Shown here piece by piece: positions 6,940-13,449 of a stretch of 16,645 bases of DNA. This stretch comes from Clostridiales bacterium (GTDB taxonomy: Bacteria; Bacillota; Clostridia; Oscillospirales; Oscillospiraceae): positions 1-16,645 of the forward strand of contig PITX01000006.1 of the NCBI GenBank assembly GCA_017577345.1, in the 5' to 3' direction. Numbering within the stretch: the stretch's first letter is position 1; every line of letters starts with the position of its first letter. Under the pieces are notes generated by a model. That model worked only from the letters and a program-made list of their open reading frames with translations, ran no database searches and was not told the DNA's origin. A program made the translations under genes and the position numbers.

Positions 6940-7178
6940 TCAATGCAGAGGGACGGCGATGCCGTCAAAGATCAGTGCTTCCGCCTTCGTCAGATCCTGC
7001 GGGATCTCAAAGGTATACTGCACAACGGTCGTGTGCTTATCGCGGCTCTGGGTCTGATAGATCACAGCAGGATATGTGCTGCCGTCTGCAAGCTGCAGGG
7101 TAAGCACATCGCTGCCGAGCAGGTCGCCGCCGTTTCATCACGCTGCTGTAAGCACCGGATGATCTCTCCATCCTCCAA
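6940..7178 (-). pseudogene. Remnant of an ECF sigma factor / anti-sigma factor gene pair joined by internal deletion
   Basis: On the minus strand, AGGAGGTGA precedes a TTG start at 7178 that opens MEDGEIIRCLQQRDETA, which looks like the first residues of an ECF-type sigma factor. The similarity stops after about 17 codons. From about 7134 a different frame (shifted by one base) reads LLGSDVLTLQLADGSTYP and, further on, TFEIPQDLTKAEALIFDG, ending IAVPLH at the TGA 6942-6940. This resembles the C-terminal extracellular end of a clostridial anti-sigma protein (DUF4179/DUF5643 kind). Such sigma and anti-sigma genes normally sit side by side, so the simplest reading is one deletion from early sigma to late anti-sigma. 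The promoter and ribosome binding site are still good. Family names are from pattern memory; the two-frame fusion is directly visible. Confidence 0.65.
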
Positions 7179-7224
7179 CGAATCACCTCCTGTTTTTCTG
7201 TGAAAAGCGCCTTTCACCTATATA

Positions 7225-7251
7225 GACGCGAATGAGGCGTAAAAAATTGCA
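7225..7251 (-). promoter_or_regulatory. Candidate ECF-type promoter of the sigma remnant
   Basis: Read on the minus strand: TGCAAT (7251-7246), 17 bp, CGTC (7228-7225) followed by TATATAGG. CGTC at -10 is typical of ECF sigma factors that activate their own operons. It lies about 47 bp upstream of the remnant's TTG start. Confidence 0.55.
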
Positions 7252-7268
7252 CCGTGTATATTTTTCCT

Positions 7269-7312
7269 AAAAAAACGGCTGTTGCACAGAAACATGCAAC
7301 AGCCGATTTTTT
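7269..7312. terminator. Bidirectional intrinsic terminator after the ddl operon
   Basis: A perfect 11-bp stem CGGCTGTTGCA (7276-7286) / TGCAACAGCCG (7295-7305) with an 8-nt loop. Seven A residues (7269-7275) give a U-tract for minus-strand transcripts and six T residues (7307-7312) give one for plus-strand transcripts. It ends the minus-strand operon right after the stop at 7313-7311. Confidence 0.92.
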
Positions 7313-7895
7313 ACAATTCCGATAAAGCCGCGCCGTTCAGCCAGCGCAAAAGCTGTACAGGGGTTGCCGGAACGCCTGCCGTGGTAAAGCGCGTGCGTCC
7401 GGGGATCATTTCCTCCGGGGTATCGCTCTCCGACCAGATGACCCGCTGCAGCATCCGTTCGTTACAGCTCTGCAAGCCGCCGTCGGGAATCGGCCGCCAT
7501 TGCAGGACGATGCTTGCGCAGCAGTTATCCGATGTCCAGCGGTCAAAATTGGTCGTCGGGCTCTTCCACAGCCAGCGGCAAAGGCGTCCGTTGTCATTCT
7601 CCACCAGCTTGAGATAGCCATTATGAATATCCTGTGTGCAGCGCATCAGCCAAATCACATGGTAGCCTGCAAGCTGAAAAAATTCGCAGACATCAAAAAA
7701 CGATGCCTCCATCAAAAGCCCGTCCTGCAGCATCATTACATAGTGATTGACCTGTATGAAGGCGACGACCGTCTGTCCCTCATAGGTGATCGGCACATCG
7801 CGGTTTTCCGGCGGGACAAGACTCTGCCATTGCTTTTTCCATTCCTCGGGGGTACATTGGCGAAGCTCCTCATGTCGAAACAGGTCAAACAGCAT
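7311..7895 (-). CDS. Hypothetical protein, 194 aa, not recognised
   Basis: I do not recognise this family. The product is soluble (no signal peptide or clear membrane segment) and rich in Trp and Cys. Notable parts are QTVVAFIQVNHYVMM, a helix-strand stretch FFQLAGYHVIWLM (residues about 73-85), NGYLKLVENDNGRLCRWLWK and a C-terminal RTRFTTAGVPATPVQLLRWL. The GYHVIWLM strand loosely recalls the last core strand of CoiA-like nuclease folds, but I see no matching acidic catalytic residues. ATG 7895 has AAGGAGAGAG upstream. It is 20 bp behind the DUF1934 gene and directly ahead of a strong terminator, so it is the third gene of the ddl operon. That placement and the good ribosome binding site argue that it is real. 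Confidence 0.75.
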   Translation of the reverse strand: MLFDLFRHEELRQCTPEEWKKQWQSLVPPENRDVPITYEGQTVVAFIQVNHYVMMLQDGLLMEASFFDVCEFFQLAGYHVIWLMRCTQDIHNGYLKLVENDNGRLCRWLWKSPTTNFDRWTSDNCCASIVLQWRPIPDGGLQSCNERMLQRVIWSESDTPEEMIPGRTRFTTAGVPATPVQLLRWLNGAALSEL

Positions 7896-7915
7896 CGTTC
7901 TCTCTCCTTGTTGTC

Positions 7916-8341
7916 TTACTGCTTGGGACGGACTTCAATCAGATATTCGATCGTGCCTGCCGTCTCCTCTTCAATGGAGATGGCATAGGAAACCTGCAAA
8001 GTGCCGCCGTTTTCGTTCACATCCGAGCGGATGCTTTCCGCACGCACGGCGATCATCAGTGCGCCGTAGCCGATGTCATACAGGGAGCGATCCTCCTGCC
8101 CGACGGCAAATACCATGCGCGATTCCAGTGCGCCCGTGCGGGTCAGAATGACGCGTGCGCCCTCGATGCGAAAGGTCGTCTGCGTGCCGGTCAGACCGGT
8201 CAGCTCCGTTTCCTCATAGGACAGCTCTACCGCACCGTCCTCACAGCGCAGGATGCCCTCCGTGACCAGCTTGGTCGTCTCCGGCTCTTCGTCCTGAAAA
8301 TGCTGTGTTCCGGTGATGGTCAGCAGAACCTCTTTCTCCAT
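7916..8341 (-). CDS. DUF1934 domain protein (YwiB-like, lipocalin-like beta-barrel)
   Basis: A 141-aa protein matching DUF1934 as I know it, a small calycin/lipocalin-like barrel of unknown ligand (Bacillus YwiB). Diagnostic strings are LLTITGTQ near the N terminus, ELSYEETELTGLTGTQTTF in the middle, RVILTRTG, and LYDIGYGALMIAV. The start is set to the ATG at 8341-8339, 7 nt from GGAGG (8353-8349). The in-frame TTG at 8347 leaves only 1 nt spacing and overlaps the ddl stop, so it is less likely. The gap to the ddl stop is only 2 bp, so translational coupling is likely. The function is not established; co-transcription with ddl hints at an envelope role. Confidence 0.87.
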   Translation of the reverse strand: MEKEVLLTITGTQHFQDEEPETTKLVTEGILRCEDGAVELSYEETELTGLTGTQTTFRIEGARVILTRTGALESRMVFAVGQEDRSLYDIGYGALMIAVRAESIRSDVNENGGTLQVSYAISIEEETAGTIEYLIEVRPKQ

Positions 8342-8343
8342 GC

Positions 8344-9408
8344 TCAATCCTCCAGTGCCAGCTCCAGCAGCCGATCCAGCAGTTCGCTGTAAGGGATACC
8401 GCTTGCGGCAAAGAGCTTGGGATACATGGAAATGGAGGTAAAGCCGGGAATGGTGTTGATCTCATTGAAGACGACCTCATTATTCTCGTAGGTCACGAAG
8501 AAATCCACACGGGAAAGACCGCGGCAGCCCATCGCCTGGTAGACCTTGATCGCAGTCTCACGCACACGCTCCGCCGCCGCATCGTCAATGCGGGCGGGGA
8601 TGAACAGGCGGGCGCAGTCGGAAATATACTTGGCATCGTAGTCGTAGAATTCCGTTCCGGCGTCGATTTCACCGCAGACGGAAGCAGCTGGGGAATCGTT
8701 GCCCAGCACTGCGACCTCGACCTCGTGACCGTTGATAAATTCCTCGACCAAAACCTTTCGGTCGAATTTTGCCGCATTTTCCAATGCCGTGCGCAGGGCT
8801 TCTCTTCCCTTTGCCTTTGCGACGCCGACCGATGAGCCGGTGCCTGCAGGCTTGACAAAAACGGGATAAGAGAATTTCTTCTCCACCGCGTCAAGCACCG
8901 CATCGGGATTGGACGCAAGCTCCTGCGCCGTAACCGGATGCCACGCCGCCTGACGGATGCCCGCGCTGTCGGCAACGAGCTTCGTCACTGTTTTATCCAT
9001 GCAGGCGGCGGAAGCCGTCACATGAGGGCCGACATAGGCAATACCTGCAAGCTGCAAAAGCCCCTGCATCGCGCCGTCCTCGCCGTTTTCGCCGTGCAGG
9101 ACGGGGAACACGACATCAATGCGCTCGCGCACCACGCAGTCACCCTCAAAGCTCAGAAGCCCCTGCCCGCGGACGGGCGAAATGGCAGCGCGGCGGTTTT
9201 TCTCGCAGTTGACCCACTCCCCGCTCGGCAGCTTGCTGTAGTCGTCGCCGCCGTAGAGGATCCAGTCGCCGCTCTTGGTAATGCCGACCGGGAAAATATT
9301 ATATTTATTCTTGTCCAGATTGTTCAGCACCGATTCCGCCGAACGCAGGGAAACTTCATGCTCCGGCGAAATGCCGCCGAACAGGACGCAGACACTCAGT
9401 TTTCTCAC
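8344..9408 (-). CDS. ddl: D-alanine--D-alanine ligase
   Basis: Ddl makes the D-Ala-D-Ala dipeptide for peptidoglycan precursors, using ATP in the cytoplasm. The 354-aa protein has the full ATP-grasp ligase layout: [14 protein letters not shown] at residues 11-24 (Glu16 matches E. coli DdlB Glu15), HGENGEDG at 105-112, the ATP loop AGTGSSVGV, and the C-terminal metal site [16 protein letters not shown]. The omega loop reads [11 protein letters not shown] with the Lys-Tyr pair of D-Ala-D-Ala ligases, so a D-lactate or D-serine vancomycin-resistance ligase is unlikely. The start is GTG at 9408-9406 behind AGAAGG. A good promoter lies at 9449-9477. It heads an operon with DUF1934 and a 194-aa unknown. 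Confidence 0.97.
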   Translation of the reverse strand: MRKLSVCVLFGGISPEHEVSLRSAESVLNNLDKNKYNIFPVGITKSGDWILYGGDDYSKLPSGEWVNCEKNRRAAISPVRGQGLLSFEGDCVVRERIDVVFPVLHGENGEDGAMQGLLQLAGIAYVGPHVTASAACMDKTVTKLVADSAGIRQAAWHPVTAQELASNPDAVLDAVEKKFSYPVFVKPAGTGSSVGVAKAKGREALRTALENAAKFDRKVLVEEFINGHEVEVAVLGNDSPAASVCGEIDAGTEFYDYDAKYISDCARLFIPARIDDAAAERVRETAIKVYQAMGCRGLSRVDFFVTYENNEVVFNEINTIPGFTSISMYPKLFAASGIPYSELLDRLLELALED

Positions 9409-9420
9409 AAAATACCTTCT

Positions 9421-9501
9421 TCCGGAATAACAAGTTCGCAGTTACCTTATCATATGTTATTTCGGTGGTAAAAACAAGTCTTTTTTTGCAATTATTCCGG
9501 A
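9421..9501. repeat. 10-bp inverted repeat flanking the ddl promoter
   Basis: TCCGGAATAA (9421-9430) and TTATTCCGGA (9492-9501) are exact reverse complements, 61 bp apart, bracketing the ddl promoter. The right arm includes the serpin stop codon; the left arm lies in the ddl leader. It could be an operator pair or chance. Confidence 0.4.
9449..9477 (-). promoter_or_regulatory. Candidate sigma-A promoter of ddl
   Basis: Read on the minus strand: TTGTTT (9477-9472), 17-bp spacer, TATGAT (9454-9449). Predicted start near 9442, giving a leader of about 34 nt before the GTG at 9408. It lies within the 83-bp gap after the serpin gene. Confidence 0.7.
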
Positions 9502-10691
9502 ATACCGTTCACAACGCCGAGGAAGAGCAGGCAATCGGTCTCATGATCGATGATCGCCATGACATACGGGCGGTCGAGCGTGACCGACCGTCCGTTCCTT
9601 TCGGGTCTTGCGGATTTTGTCATCAAGACCGCGGTAGCGGCAGCCGCCTCCGTCCCCTCCTCGTCGATCTTCAGATAGGTCTTGTGAATCACTTCGTCAA
9701 TATATTGGTTTTCCGTTGCCATGCGGCTGAAATCCGCCGCATCGGAGAACGCGTCTGTCAGTCCCATGGCGATCAGCGGCTCTGAAAGGTACAGTGAGGT
9801 CTCGGTTTTCAGCTTTGGCATTTTGGTCGTCACCGATTCTTCCGATGCGCCGTGGATGGTCGCAAGGAGCTTGCTTCCCGTCAGGTCGGATAGGTATGTC
9901 TGCATATCCACGCCCTCGTTCGGCAGCAGCGCGACAAAGCTGTATTTTCCGCCTGCATAGGACTTGATGAAGCCGGTCGCCATGCCGTCATCCAGATAGG
10001 CATTTTCTCTGCCGCAGAGCATCTTGACCTCCTGCATCGTTCCGTCCGCCGCGGTAAAGGCTCCGTTTCTCACATCGGCGGCGGTGTATTTTCTTTCCCA
10101 TTCCGCGTCAAAGCTCAGGGCATTGATGAGCACCATGGAAGCATCGTCCAGTGTCTCCACGATCCGTTCAATGCGCTGCTTTGTGTGGTCGCTGACCCAG
10201 GCATTGACCTGCGCCACGGTCTGCGCGTCAAAGGGCGCGGTGAAGGTCTCCGCGCCGAACAGCTCCTGCGTGTTTTCGCGGAATTCCTCCTTCAGCGCAA
10301 AACCGTCTTCCTCGCGCAGCCAGACGGAATTTGCGCTTGCGACCTCCTGCCCTTCTGCGGCAAAGCAGCCATGCAGATAGGCATTGAGCGTTTCGCACGG
10401 CATACCGAGCACCGCCTCAAACTGCCGCAGGGTCTCTCCGTCTGCGCCGTTGACCGTCATGGCAAGTGCCGTCAGGATGCTGTAGGGTGAAAGGATGCAG
10501 TTATCCTCTCCATTTTCGCAGTTACGCAGCAATGCAAGCGCGAAATCCGCTGCTGCATCCTGCTGAATGATCTCTTCCTTCTGCTCCGCGGCAGTTTCAT
10601 TTGTCTCGTCCGGCGCAGTCTGCTGCGCCGCACAGCCGAACATCTGTAATCCCAAAGCTGCCAGAAGTAAGCCCGTCAGAAACTTTTTCAT
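9492..10691 (-). CDS. Serpin-family protease inhibitor, predicted surface lipoprotein
   Basis: A serpin inhibits serine or cysteine proteases by a suicide conformational trap. The 399-aa protein begins with a lipoprotein-type signal peptide (MKKFLTGLLLAALGLQMFGC, lipid-modified Cys20 likely), then a polar Glu/Gln-rich tether of about 25 residues, so it is probably displayed on the cell surface. The serpin fold is shown by NCILSPYSILTALAM near the start, the central SMVLINALSFDAEWE, and the C-terminal TLDRPYVMAI (a variant of the serpin signature with Tyr for Phe). The hinge EEGTEAAAAT (residues about 344-353) matches the inhibitory consensus with small residues at P12-P9. By standard counting from P15 Gly346, P1 is Ser360 and P1' Ala. 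Start ATG 10691 has AGGGGGG upstream. It stands alone between a terminator (10747-10775) and the ddl promoter. Gut bacterial serpins such as siropin and miropin are known relatives by type. Confidence 0.94.
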   Translation of the reverse strand: MKKFLTGLLLAALGLQMFGCAAQQTAPDETNETAAEQKEEIIQQDAAADFALALLRNCENGEDNCILSPYSILTALAMTVNGADGETLRQFEAVLGMPCETLNAYLHGCFAAEGQEVASANSVWLREEDGFALKEEFRENTQELFGAETFTAPFDAQTVAQVNAWVSDHTKQRIERIVETLDDASMVLINALSFDAEWERKYTAADVRNGAFTAADGTMQEVKMLCGRENAYLDDGMATGFIKSYAGGKYSFVALLPNEGVDMQTYLSDLTGSKLLATIHGASEESVTTKMPKLKTETSLYLSEPLIAMGLTDAFSDAADFSRMATENQYIDEVIHKTYLKIDEEGTEAAAATAVLMTKSARPERNGRSVTLDRPYVMAIIDHETDCLLFLGVVNGIPE

Positions 10692-10746
10692 ATTGTAACC
10701 CCCCTATGGTTTTATAAAATAGACGAATTTATCCTGTCTTTGTTCC

Positions 10747-10775
10747 AAAAAATGCACGCCGAAGCGTGCATTTTT
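10747..10775. terminator. Intrinsic terminator after the pgsA-zinc ribbon operon
   Basis: A stem ATGCACGC (10752-10759) / GCGTGCAT (10764-10771) with a CGAA/TTCG tetraloop, extended by A/T pairs to about 12 bp. A run of six A (10747-10752) gives the U-tract on the minus strand; T residues on the other side allow bidirectional use. It touches the stop codon at 10777-10775. Confidence 0.9.
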
Positions 10776-10963
10776 CATGTTCTTCTCAGGAATATCTCTC
10801 CGCAGCGGCGGCAGACGATCTTGGTCTGCCCGCGACCGATGGGGACGGCCTGTACCGCTCTGCAGGCAGGGCAGCGGAAATAGCGGTTTTTCGCGCCGTT
10901 GCGCAGGCGGTTGCCGATGTGCTCACGACGGTTGACCCAAAAGGTCAGAAACCGCCGCCTCAT
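10775..10963 (-). CDS. Small zinc-ribbon protein, 62 aa
   Basis: A 62-aa basic protein with two CxxC knuckles, CPAC (Cys31, Cys34) and CRRC (Cys51, Cys54), spaced as a zinc ribbon. The N terminus is Arg-rich (MRRRFLTFWVNRREH). The pattern YFRCPxC...VxCRxCGExF is familiar from short conserved clostridial hypotheticals; no function is known to me. The start ATG overlaps the pgsA stop in ATGA (10963-10960), so translation is probably coupled. A terminator follows at once. Confidence 0.75.
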   Translation of the reverse strand: MRRRFLTFWVNRREHIGNRLRNGAKNRYFRCPACRAVQAVPIGRGQTKIVCRRCGEIFLRRT

Positions 10964-11574
10964 GTAGCTTCCCGCGTGTCATCGGCACGCGCCTCCCGTA
11001 AGATCCGCAGAAAATAAATCAGATATTTGACAAAAGCAAGCAGGATCAGTGCGACGATCACAACAGAGTCGATCAGGACAAAGGTGGGGTTCGGTGCGGT
11101 GCCGATGACAGGCTTCCACAAAATCAGCACAAACATGGACAGATAGATCACCACAGTACAGAGCTTACCGTACCAGCCGGCAGAATATATGCTATGCGTG
11201 CGGTGCAGTGCGATCAGCGTCAATACACCGATGAAGATCTCCTTAAACAGCAGAGCTGCCAGCACCCACCAGTATTCCCGCATGAGGCAGAACAGGACGG
11301 CGATCTGCGTCAGCTTATCCGCGATGGGATCGAGTGCCTTGCCGAAGTCCGAAACGAGATGGAAGGTACGGGCGATCCAGCCGTCGATCACATCCGTCGC
11401 GCCCGACAGCAGCAGCATACCGAATGCCCACCAGTATTGATCTGTTTCAAAGAAATAGACAATCAGCGGAATCAGCAAAAGCCGCAGAAAACTCAGCATA
11501 TTCGGCAGGGTAAAGATCCGATCTGTATCCACATGCTGTGCCTGCAAGATCTGCTTACGGTCTTTCTCGCTCAT
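10960..11574 (-). CDS. pgsA: CDP-alcohol phosphatidyltransferase, PgsA-like
   Basis: This membrane enzyme transfers a phosphatidyl group from CDP-diacylglycerol to an alcohol; PgsA makes phosphatidylglycerol phosphate from glycerol-3-phosphate. The 204-aa protein contains the complete catalytic motif D-G-x2-A-R-x8-G-x3-D-x3-D at Asp64-Gly65, Ala68-Arg69, Gly78, Asp82 and Asp86 (and the outer Asp61). It has several hydrophobic helices and the typical N-terminal LPNMLSFLRLLLIP. The alternatives are a cardiolipin synthase of the same fold or another CDP-alcohol transferase; PgsA is the most likely by length and the N-terminal TLPN-LSxLR motif. ATG 11574 has GTGAGG about 7 nt upstream. It is divergent from a two-component system, and its -35 region is covered by 11-bp direct repeats. 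Confidence 0.85.
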   Translation of the reverse strand: MSEKDRKQILQAQHVDTDRIFTLPNMLSFLRLLLIPLIVYFFETDQYWWAFGMLLLSGATDVIDGWIARTFHLVSDFGKALDPIADKLTQIAVLFCLMREYWWVLAALLFKEIFIGVLTLIALHRTHSIYSAGWYGKLCTVVIYLSMFVLILWKPVIGTAPNPTFVLIDSVVIVALILLAFVKYLIYFLRILREARADDTREAT

Positions 11575-11617
11575 GGGTTTGCCTCACCTCGGTCACTTTT
11601 TTACCGTTCTGTATTGT

Positions 11618-11623
11618 AGTATA
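11618..11623 (-). promoter_or_regulatory. Candidate -10 box of pgsA with no good -35
   Basis: TATACT on the minus strand (11623-11618). The position 17 bp upstream (11646-11641) reads ATATTC, a poor -35, and lies inside the direct-repeat block 11631-11663. This layout fits an activator-dependent promoter. Confidence 0.5.
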
Positions 11624-11630
11624 AGCCGCT

Positions 11631-11663
11631 AATATCAACTGAATATCAACCGAAAATCAATTT
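11631..11663. promoter_or_regulatory. Three 11-bp direct repeats, candidate OmpR/PhoB-type operator
   Basis: AATATCAACTG (11631-11641), AATATCAACCG (11642-11652) and AAAATCAATTT (11653-11663) follow each other with an exact 11-bp period. OmpR/PhoB-family regulators bind direct half-sites about one helical turn apart, and such a regulator is encoded 74 bp to the right. The block covers the -35 region of pgsA and ends 24 bp upstream of the regulator's own -35. Confidence 0.6.
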
Positions 11664-11687
11664 TTGTTAAAATTCGGGACTTTTTCT

Positions 11688-11717
11688 TTTACAAACCCCG
11701 CCTGCCTGTGATATACT
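11688..11717 (+). promoter_or_regulatory. Candidate promoter of the two-component operon
   Basis: TTTACA (11688-11693; 5 of 6), 18-bp spacer, TATACT (11712-11717; 5 of 6) with an extended -10 TG at 11709-11710. A start near 11724 would leave a very short leader before the ATG at 11737. Confidence 0.65.
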
Positions 11718-11736
11718 GCAAGGTGGAGGGATGCGT

Positions 11737-12414
11737 ATGTTCAAAATTCTGGTTGCCGAAGACGACAGTGAGCTCCGGCAGATGTTTTGCCGTGTCCTGA
11801 GCCGCAACGGCTTTACCGCGATCGGCGTACCGGACGGTGCAGCCGCGCTGGAGACACTGGAGCATGAATATATTGATCTGATCGTTTCCGATATTATGAT
11901 GCCGCTCGTGGACGGCTACGCCTTAGTGCGCAGTCTGCGCGAAGCCGGCAATACGGTTCCCGTCCTGATGATCACCGCCAAGGACAGCTTTCAGGATATG
12001 CAGTCCGGCTTCCTCGCAGGAACGGATGATTATATGGTCAAGCCCGTCAATGTCAATGAGATGGTTCTGCGGATCAACGCTCTTTTGCGCCGTGCGCAGA
12101 TCGTTGCCGAACGCAGGCAGAGCATCGGCGATACGACCTTTGAAATCGACTCTTTCTCCGTGCGCTGCGGCAGTACCGAGGCAGTTCTCCCGCAGAAGGA
12201 ATTTTTGCTTCTTTACAAGCTGATCTGCTCCCCCGGTCACATCTACACGCGGCAGCAGCTCATGGATGACATCTGGGGCATGGACTCGCAGACGGATCCG
12301 CGTACCGTGGATGTGCATATCAATCGTCTGCGTGACCGTTTTCGGGACAATCCGGACTTTGAAATCGTCACGGTGCGAGGCATCGGTTATAAGGCGGTGA
12401 AACGCCGTGAATGA
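11737..12414 (+). CDS. OmpR/PhoB-family response regulator
   Basis: A 225-aa cytoplasmic two-component regulator. The receiver domain (about residues 2-115) has the acidic pair Asp9-Asp10, phospho-acceptor Asp52 (VSDIMMP), Thr80 (MITAKD) and Lys102 (VKP), all canonical. A winged-helix DNA-binding domain (about 125-222) ends in RTVDVHINRLRDRF and VTVRGIGYKA. Two in-frame ATGs compete: 11731 is 1 nt from GGAGG (11725-11729) while 11737 is 7 nt away, so 11737 is chosen. The kinase gene overlaps its stop by 8 bp. Target genes are unknown; the divergent pgsA and the operon itself are candidates through the 11-bp direct repeats at 11631-11663. Confidence 0.95.
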   Translation: MFKILVAEDDSELRQMFCRVLSRNGFTAIGVPDGAAALETLEHEYIDLIVSDIMMPLVDGYALVRSLREAGNTVPVLMITAKDSFQDMQSGFLAGTDDYMVKPVNVNEMVLRINALLRRAQIVAERRQSIGDTTFEIDSFSVRCGSTEAVLPQKEFLLLYKLICSPGHIYTRQQLMDDIWGMDSQTDPRTVDVHINRLRDRFRDNPDFEIVTVRGIGYKAVKRRE

Positions 12415-13435
12415 TAAGATGTCCCCGCGTATGCGGGCGTACTATTCGCTGATCGTCGTCATCATCGTTCTGTTTTCCGGTGCGATGGTCACGGGCGTGC
12501 TGTTTTTGCTGGACGCGCTGAATGTCAGCTATCAGCTCAGCTACATCACACTAATCTCCATTTTCGTGGTAGCGGCGGTTGCCGGCGGCATGATGAGCTT
12601 CTTCGTCGGACGGCGTATCCTCGCGCCGATGGTCAAGCTGAGTAAGGCGTCGAAGGAGGTCGCCCGCGGCAATTTCTCCATCGCCGTCAGCGATTCGAGC
12701 AAACTGGAGGAGGTGCAGACCACCTTCCGCAACTTTAACGCCATGGTGCGCGAGCTTAACAGCATTTCCACCCTGAGCAACGACTTTGTCGCCAATGTCT
12801 CCCACGAATTCAAAACGCCGCTGACCGCCATTGAGGGCTACGCCATGCTGCTGCAGGATCCCTCCCTGAGCGCACAGGAGCACGGTGAATATCTGGATAA
12901 AATACTATATAATATTCACCGTCTGACCACATTGGTCGGAAATATTCTCATGCTCTCCAAGATCGAAAGCAAGTCGCTTGCGGAGCAGTACAAAAAATTC
13001 CGTCTGGATGAACAGCTCCGGCAGGCTGTCGTATCTCTGGAGCCTGCATGGTCGGAGAAGAATATTTCCTTCGATGTCGCGCTGGACGAGGTCGTTTTTT
13101 ACGGCTGTGAAAGCCTGCTCACCCATGTGTGGACAAATCTTTTGAGCAATGCCATCAAATTCAGCCCGGACGGTCAGCAAATCCATATTCGTCTGCTCGA
13201 TCAGAAGGAATGCGTCGTTGTCAGCATTCAAGATCACGGCTGCGGCATGACTCCCGAGGTGCAGAGACGGATCTTTGAAAAATTCTATCAGGCAGACAGC
13301 TCCCATAAGGCGCACGGAAACGGCTTGGGACTGTCTTTGGTCAAGCGTATCGTAGAGCTGTCCGACGGCGTGATCGAGGTACTCAGCAAGCCCGGCGAAG
13401 GCTCGACCTTCCGCGTCATTCTGCCGAAATATTAA
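12407..13435 (+). CDS. Sensor histidine kinase with minimal extracellular loop
   Basis: A 342-aa membrane kinase, partner of the preceding regulator. Two transmembrane helices (about 13-35 and 46-68) flank a loop of only about ten residues (LDALNVSYQL), so there is no extracellular sensor domain. This resembles intramembrane-sensing kinases. Then come a HAMP linker (about 70-120), the HisKA box NVSHEFKTPLTAIEGY with phospho-His133, and an ATPase domain with N box NLLSNAIKFSP, G1 DHGCGM, F box FEKFYQAD, G2 GNGLGLSLV and G3 GEGSTF. The set is complete, so it should be active. The GTG start at 12407 follows AAGGCGGTGA; the ATG at 12419 is an alternative four codons in. pepD starts 14 bp after the stop, so it is likely part of the same operon. 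Confidence 0.94.
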   Translation: MNDKMSPRMRAYYSLIVVIIVLFSGAMVTGVLFLLDALNVSYQLSYITLISIFVVAAVAGGMMSFFVGRRILAPMVKLSKASKEVARGNFSIAVSDSSKLEEVQTTFRNFNAMVRELNSISTLSNDFVANVSHEFKTPLTAIEGYAMLLQDPSLSAQEHGEYLDKILYNIHRLTTLVGNILMLSKIESKSLAEQYKKFRLDEQLRQAVVSLEPAWSEKNISFDVALDEVVFYGCESLLTHVWTNLLSNAIKFSPDGQQIHIRLLDQKECVVVSIQDHGCGMTPEVQRRIFEKFYQADSSHKAHGNGLGLSLVKRIVELSDGVIEVLSKPGEGSTFRVILPKY

Positions 13436-13449
13436 CAGGAGGCTTTTTT

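Noticed and set aside
5280..6968. Several 60-130-codon open frames within the repeat array, with recurring peptides such as VIARE and NLSVADLY
   Set aside because: They are translations of the hairpin repeats, recur in each unit, and lack ribosome binding sites. Such frames are a known source of false hypothetical proteins.
5303..7268. Insertion sequence or prophage remnant
   Set aside because: No transposase, integrase or phage-like coding fragment is visible on either strand; only hairpin repeats and the sigma/anti-sigma remnant are present.
8344..9408. Vancomycin-resistance type D-Ala-D-Lac or D-Ala-D-Ser ligase
   Set aside because: The omega loop has the Lys-Tyr pair (DAKY) of housekeeping D-Ala-D-Ala ligases and no vanH, vanX or vanT neighbours are present.
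10705..10748. Promoter for the serpin gene
   Set aside because: Possible boxes (TATAAA with AAGACA, or TATTTT) give either a start inside the ribosome binding site or a poor -35. A promoter must exist after the terminator, but I could not choose one.
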